This document shows positions 62,734-64,000 of a DNA stretch of 64,000 bases, one piece after another. The first letter of the stretch is position 1; each line of letters starts with the position of its first letter. Made by a program: the position numbers and the translations under genes. A model generated the notes under the pieces. It was not told the origin of the DNA. It saw only the letters and a program-made list of their open reading frames with translations, and did no database searches. The DNA is from JAWLHK01 sp041690355 [NCBI: bacterium] (GTDB lineage Bacteria > J088 > JAWLBW01), in assembly GCA_041690355.1 (NCBI GenBank), contig JAWLHK010000003.1:214695-278694 (forward strand), in the 5' to 3' direction.

Positions 62734-64000
62734 CGCGGCGGCGCCTCGCGCTCGGCTTCGCCGGGGCCTGCGCAACGCTGCTCGCGCTGTGGCTCGCGGC
62801 CTGGCTCGCGCCGCTGCCCGAGCGCCTGGAGACGGCGCCGTCGAAGGTCGTCTATTTCGAGGACGGCACGACGGCGCATGTCTACCTTGCGCCCGACGAC
62901 CGCTGGCGTATTCACGTGCCGCTCGACGAGGTCGATCCGGCCTACGTCGCGGCACTGCTCGCCTTCGAGGATCGCCGCTTCTTCTGGCATCCCGGCGTCG
63001 ATCCGGCCGCCCTCGTCCGGGCCGCCCTTTCGAACCTGCGCGCCGGCGACGTGGTCTCAGGGGGCTCGACGCTCACGATGCAGCTCGTGCGGGTGCTCGA
63101 ACCGCGGCCGCGCACCTTGCGCTCCAAGATCGTCGAGGCCGCGCGGGCGGTTCAGCTCGAATTGCGCTTTTCAAAGCGGACCCTGCTCGAGTACTACCTG
63201 CAGTTCGTCCCCTTCGGGCGGAACGTCGAGGGGGTCGAAGCGGCCGCCCTGGCCTATTTCGGGCATCGCGCCTCGGCGCTCAGCTCGCGTGAAATCGCCA
63301 TTCTTCTGGCCGTTCCGCAACAGCCCACCCTGCGGGCGCCCAGCCCAGGGAACCGGGCGCGGCTGCAGGAGGCGGCAAGCGCCGTGGCCGACAGGCTGGC
63401 GCCGGCGGGCCACGCCCGCTTTGCCGAAGTCGCCGAACATGGCGTGCGCGACGTGCCGGAATCGCTGCGCGCTTTTCCCCGGCTCGCGCCGCATGCCGCG
63501 CGCTGGATGAGCGAGCAACTCCCCTCGGCAAACGCGCTCTACACGACCTTGAACCGCAACGTCCAGCTCCTCGCCGAGACCATGGCGGCCCGGGTCCGGG
63601 CGCGTGCCCGCGACGCCGGCATCCACAACATCGCCATCGTGGTCGCCGATCAGAAAGCGGGAACGATCGAGGCGCTCGTGGGGAACTTCGAGTTCTGGGA
63701 CGAAGCGCACGGCGGCCAGATCGGCGGCTTCACGGTCCCGCGCTCGCCCGGCTCGCTGCTCAAACCGTTCATCTACGCCCTCGCCATCGACCGCGGCATC
63801 GCCATCGCCGATTCTCTCATCACCGACATTCCCGTGCGTTATCCCGGCTACGCGCCGCGCAACTACGACGGCGAATTTCAGGGACTCGTGCGCCTCGAAG
63901 ACGCCCTCGCATTTTCGCTGAACATCCCCTTCGTCAACCTGCTCGAACAGGTCGGCGTCGAGCCGTTTCTCGGATTTCTGCACCAGGCCGGGGTCGCGAG
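62712..64000 (+). CDS. pbpC: Penicillin-binding protein 1C, N-terminal part
   Basis: Class A penicillin-binding protein (glycosyltransferase plus transpeptidase). About 429 residues are seen before the window ends. A membrane anchor (about 12-32) is followed by the glycosyltransferase domain with the catalytic Glu E86 in FEDRRFFWHPGVD and GGSTLTMQLVR, then the start of the transpeptidase domain with the active-site S348-L-L-K351. ATG 62712 lies inside the end of the macroglobulin gene (22-base overlap). The 1C type is shown by this neighbour and by the short TG-TP linker; the C-terminal domain is not visible. Confidence 0.93.
   Translation, partial: MAGVSRLTRRRLALGFAGACATLLALWLAAWLAPLPERLETAPSKVVYFEDGTTAHVYLAPDDRWRIHVPLDEVDPAYVAALLAFEDRRFFWHPGVDPAALVRAALSNLRAGDVVSGGSTLTMQLVRVLEPRPRTLRSKIVEAARAVQLELRFSKRTLLEYYLQFVPFGRNVEGVEAAALAYFGHRASALSSREIAILLAVPQQPTLRAPSPGNRARLQEAASAVADRLAPAGHARFAEVAEHGVRDVPESLRAFPRLAPHAARWMSEQLPSANALYTTLNRNVQLLAETMAARVRARARDAGIHNIAIVVADQKAGTIEALVGNFEFWDEAHGGQIGGFTVPRSPGSLLKPFIYALAIDRGIAIADSLITDIPVRYPGYAPRNYDGEFQGLVRLEDALAFSLNIPFVNLLEQVGVEPFLGFLHQAGVA

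Noticed and set aside
55432-62955. A 2507-codon open frame on the minus strand.
   Set aside because: It is antisense to uvrB and the macroglobulin gene, which have full family motifs. Composition is Arg/His/Asp-biased and no start signal is seen.

Overview
The window is GC-rich chromosome from a Gram-negative bacterium with no phage, insertion-sequence, rRNA, tRNA or CRISPR signal. The gene families point to a deltaproteobacterial-type lineage (Myxococcota, Bdellovibrionota or Desulfobacterota relatives): an MglA-type polarity GTPase, a Tgl/PilF-type pilotin, PATAN (DUF4388) response regulators, a miaB-BFN gene pair and large outer-membrane lipoproteins. That placement is inference from gene content; no marker RNA is present. 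Coding density is very high. Most neighbours overlap by 1-10 bases or sit within 30 bases, and no gene-free stretch exceeds about 230 bases. Many promoters look like standard sigma-70 sites (TTGAC-like, 17-18 bp spacer, TA-N3-T).

Layout: 1-5240 (minus) is the start of a complex I operon, nuoA to nuoG, cut by the window edge in nuoG. A divergent promoter pair at 5277-5447 separates it from a plus-strand set: two short CheW-like proteins and a receiver protein with a long acidic tail (5470-7964), then a terminator. Next come valS-nadC-birA-coaX (8045-13180), then a double-SPOR membrane protein, a helical repeat protein and an MglA-like GTPase with an extra acidic tail (13253-16227). A phosphoesterase and a secreted SnoaL-like protein are divergent at 16316-17473. 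A minus-strand MoxR/VWA pair (17462-19431) follows a large OmpA-domain outer-membrane protein (19493-22402).

22479-31446 (minus) is one operon: pfkB-type kinase, unknown protein, Tgl/PilF-type lipoprotein, RodZ-like protein, two six-helix chemoreceptor-like proteins, recO. 31676-40212 (minus) runs from a promoter at miaB to a terminator at 31640: miaB, degenerate BFN protein, VanZ-like protein, two degenerate response regulators, rsmD, coaD, aspartate aminotransferase and an outer-membrane protein. A plus-strand diguanylate cyclase with a G10 tract at its ribosome-binding site (40378-41835) follows, then minus-strand acylphosphatase-enolase (41893-43477) and a plus-strand hybrid kinase (43676-44884).

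44997-51547 holds three large consecutive lipoproteins of unknown role behind a good promoter, followed by a small membrane protein. The right end has an SRPBCC protein, malate dehydrogenase and a flavin amine oxidase (minus), then uvrB and the bacterial alpha-2-macroglobulin/PbpC pair (plus), with pbpC cut by the window end.

A theme links several blocks: surface motility and polarity (MglA-like GTPase, CheW-like scaffolds, receiver proteins, pilotin, chemoreceptor-like proteins, c-di-GMP synthesis). No CheA, MglB or pilus structural gene is present, so any joint system is an inference. The least described parts are the two chemoreceptor-like proteins with altered signalling tips, the tailed MglA operon, the degenerate regulator pair and the three-lipoprotein operon.
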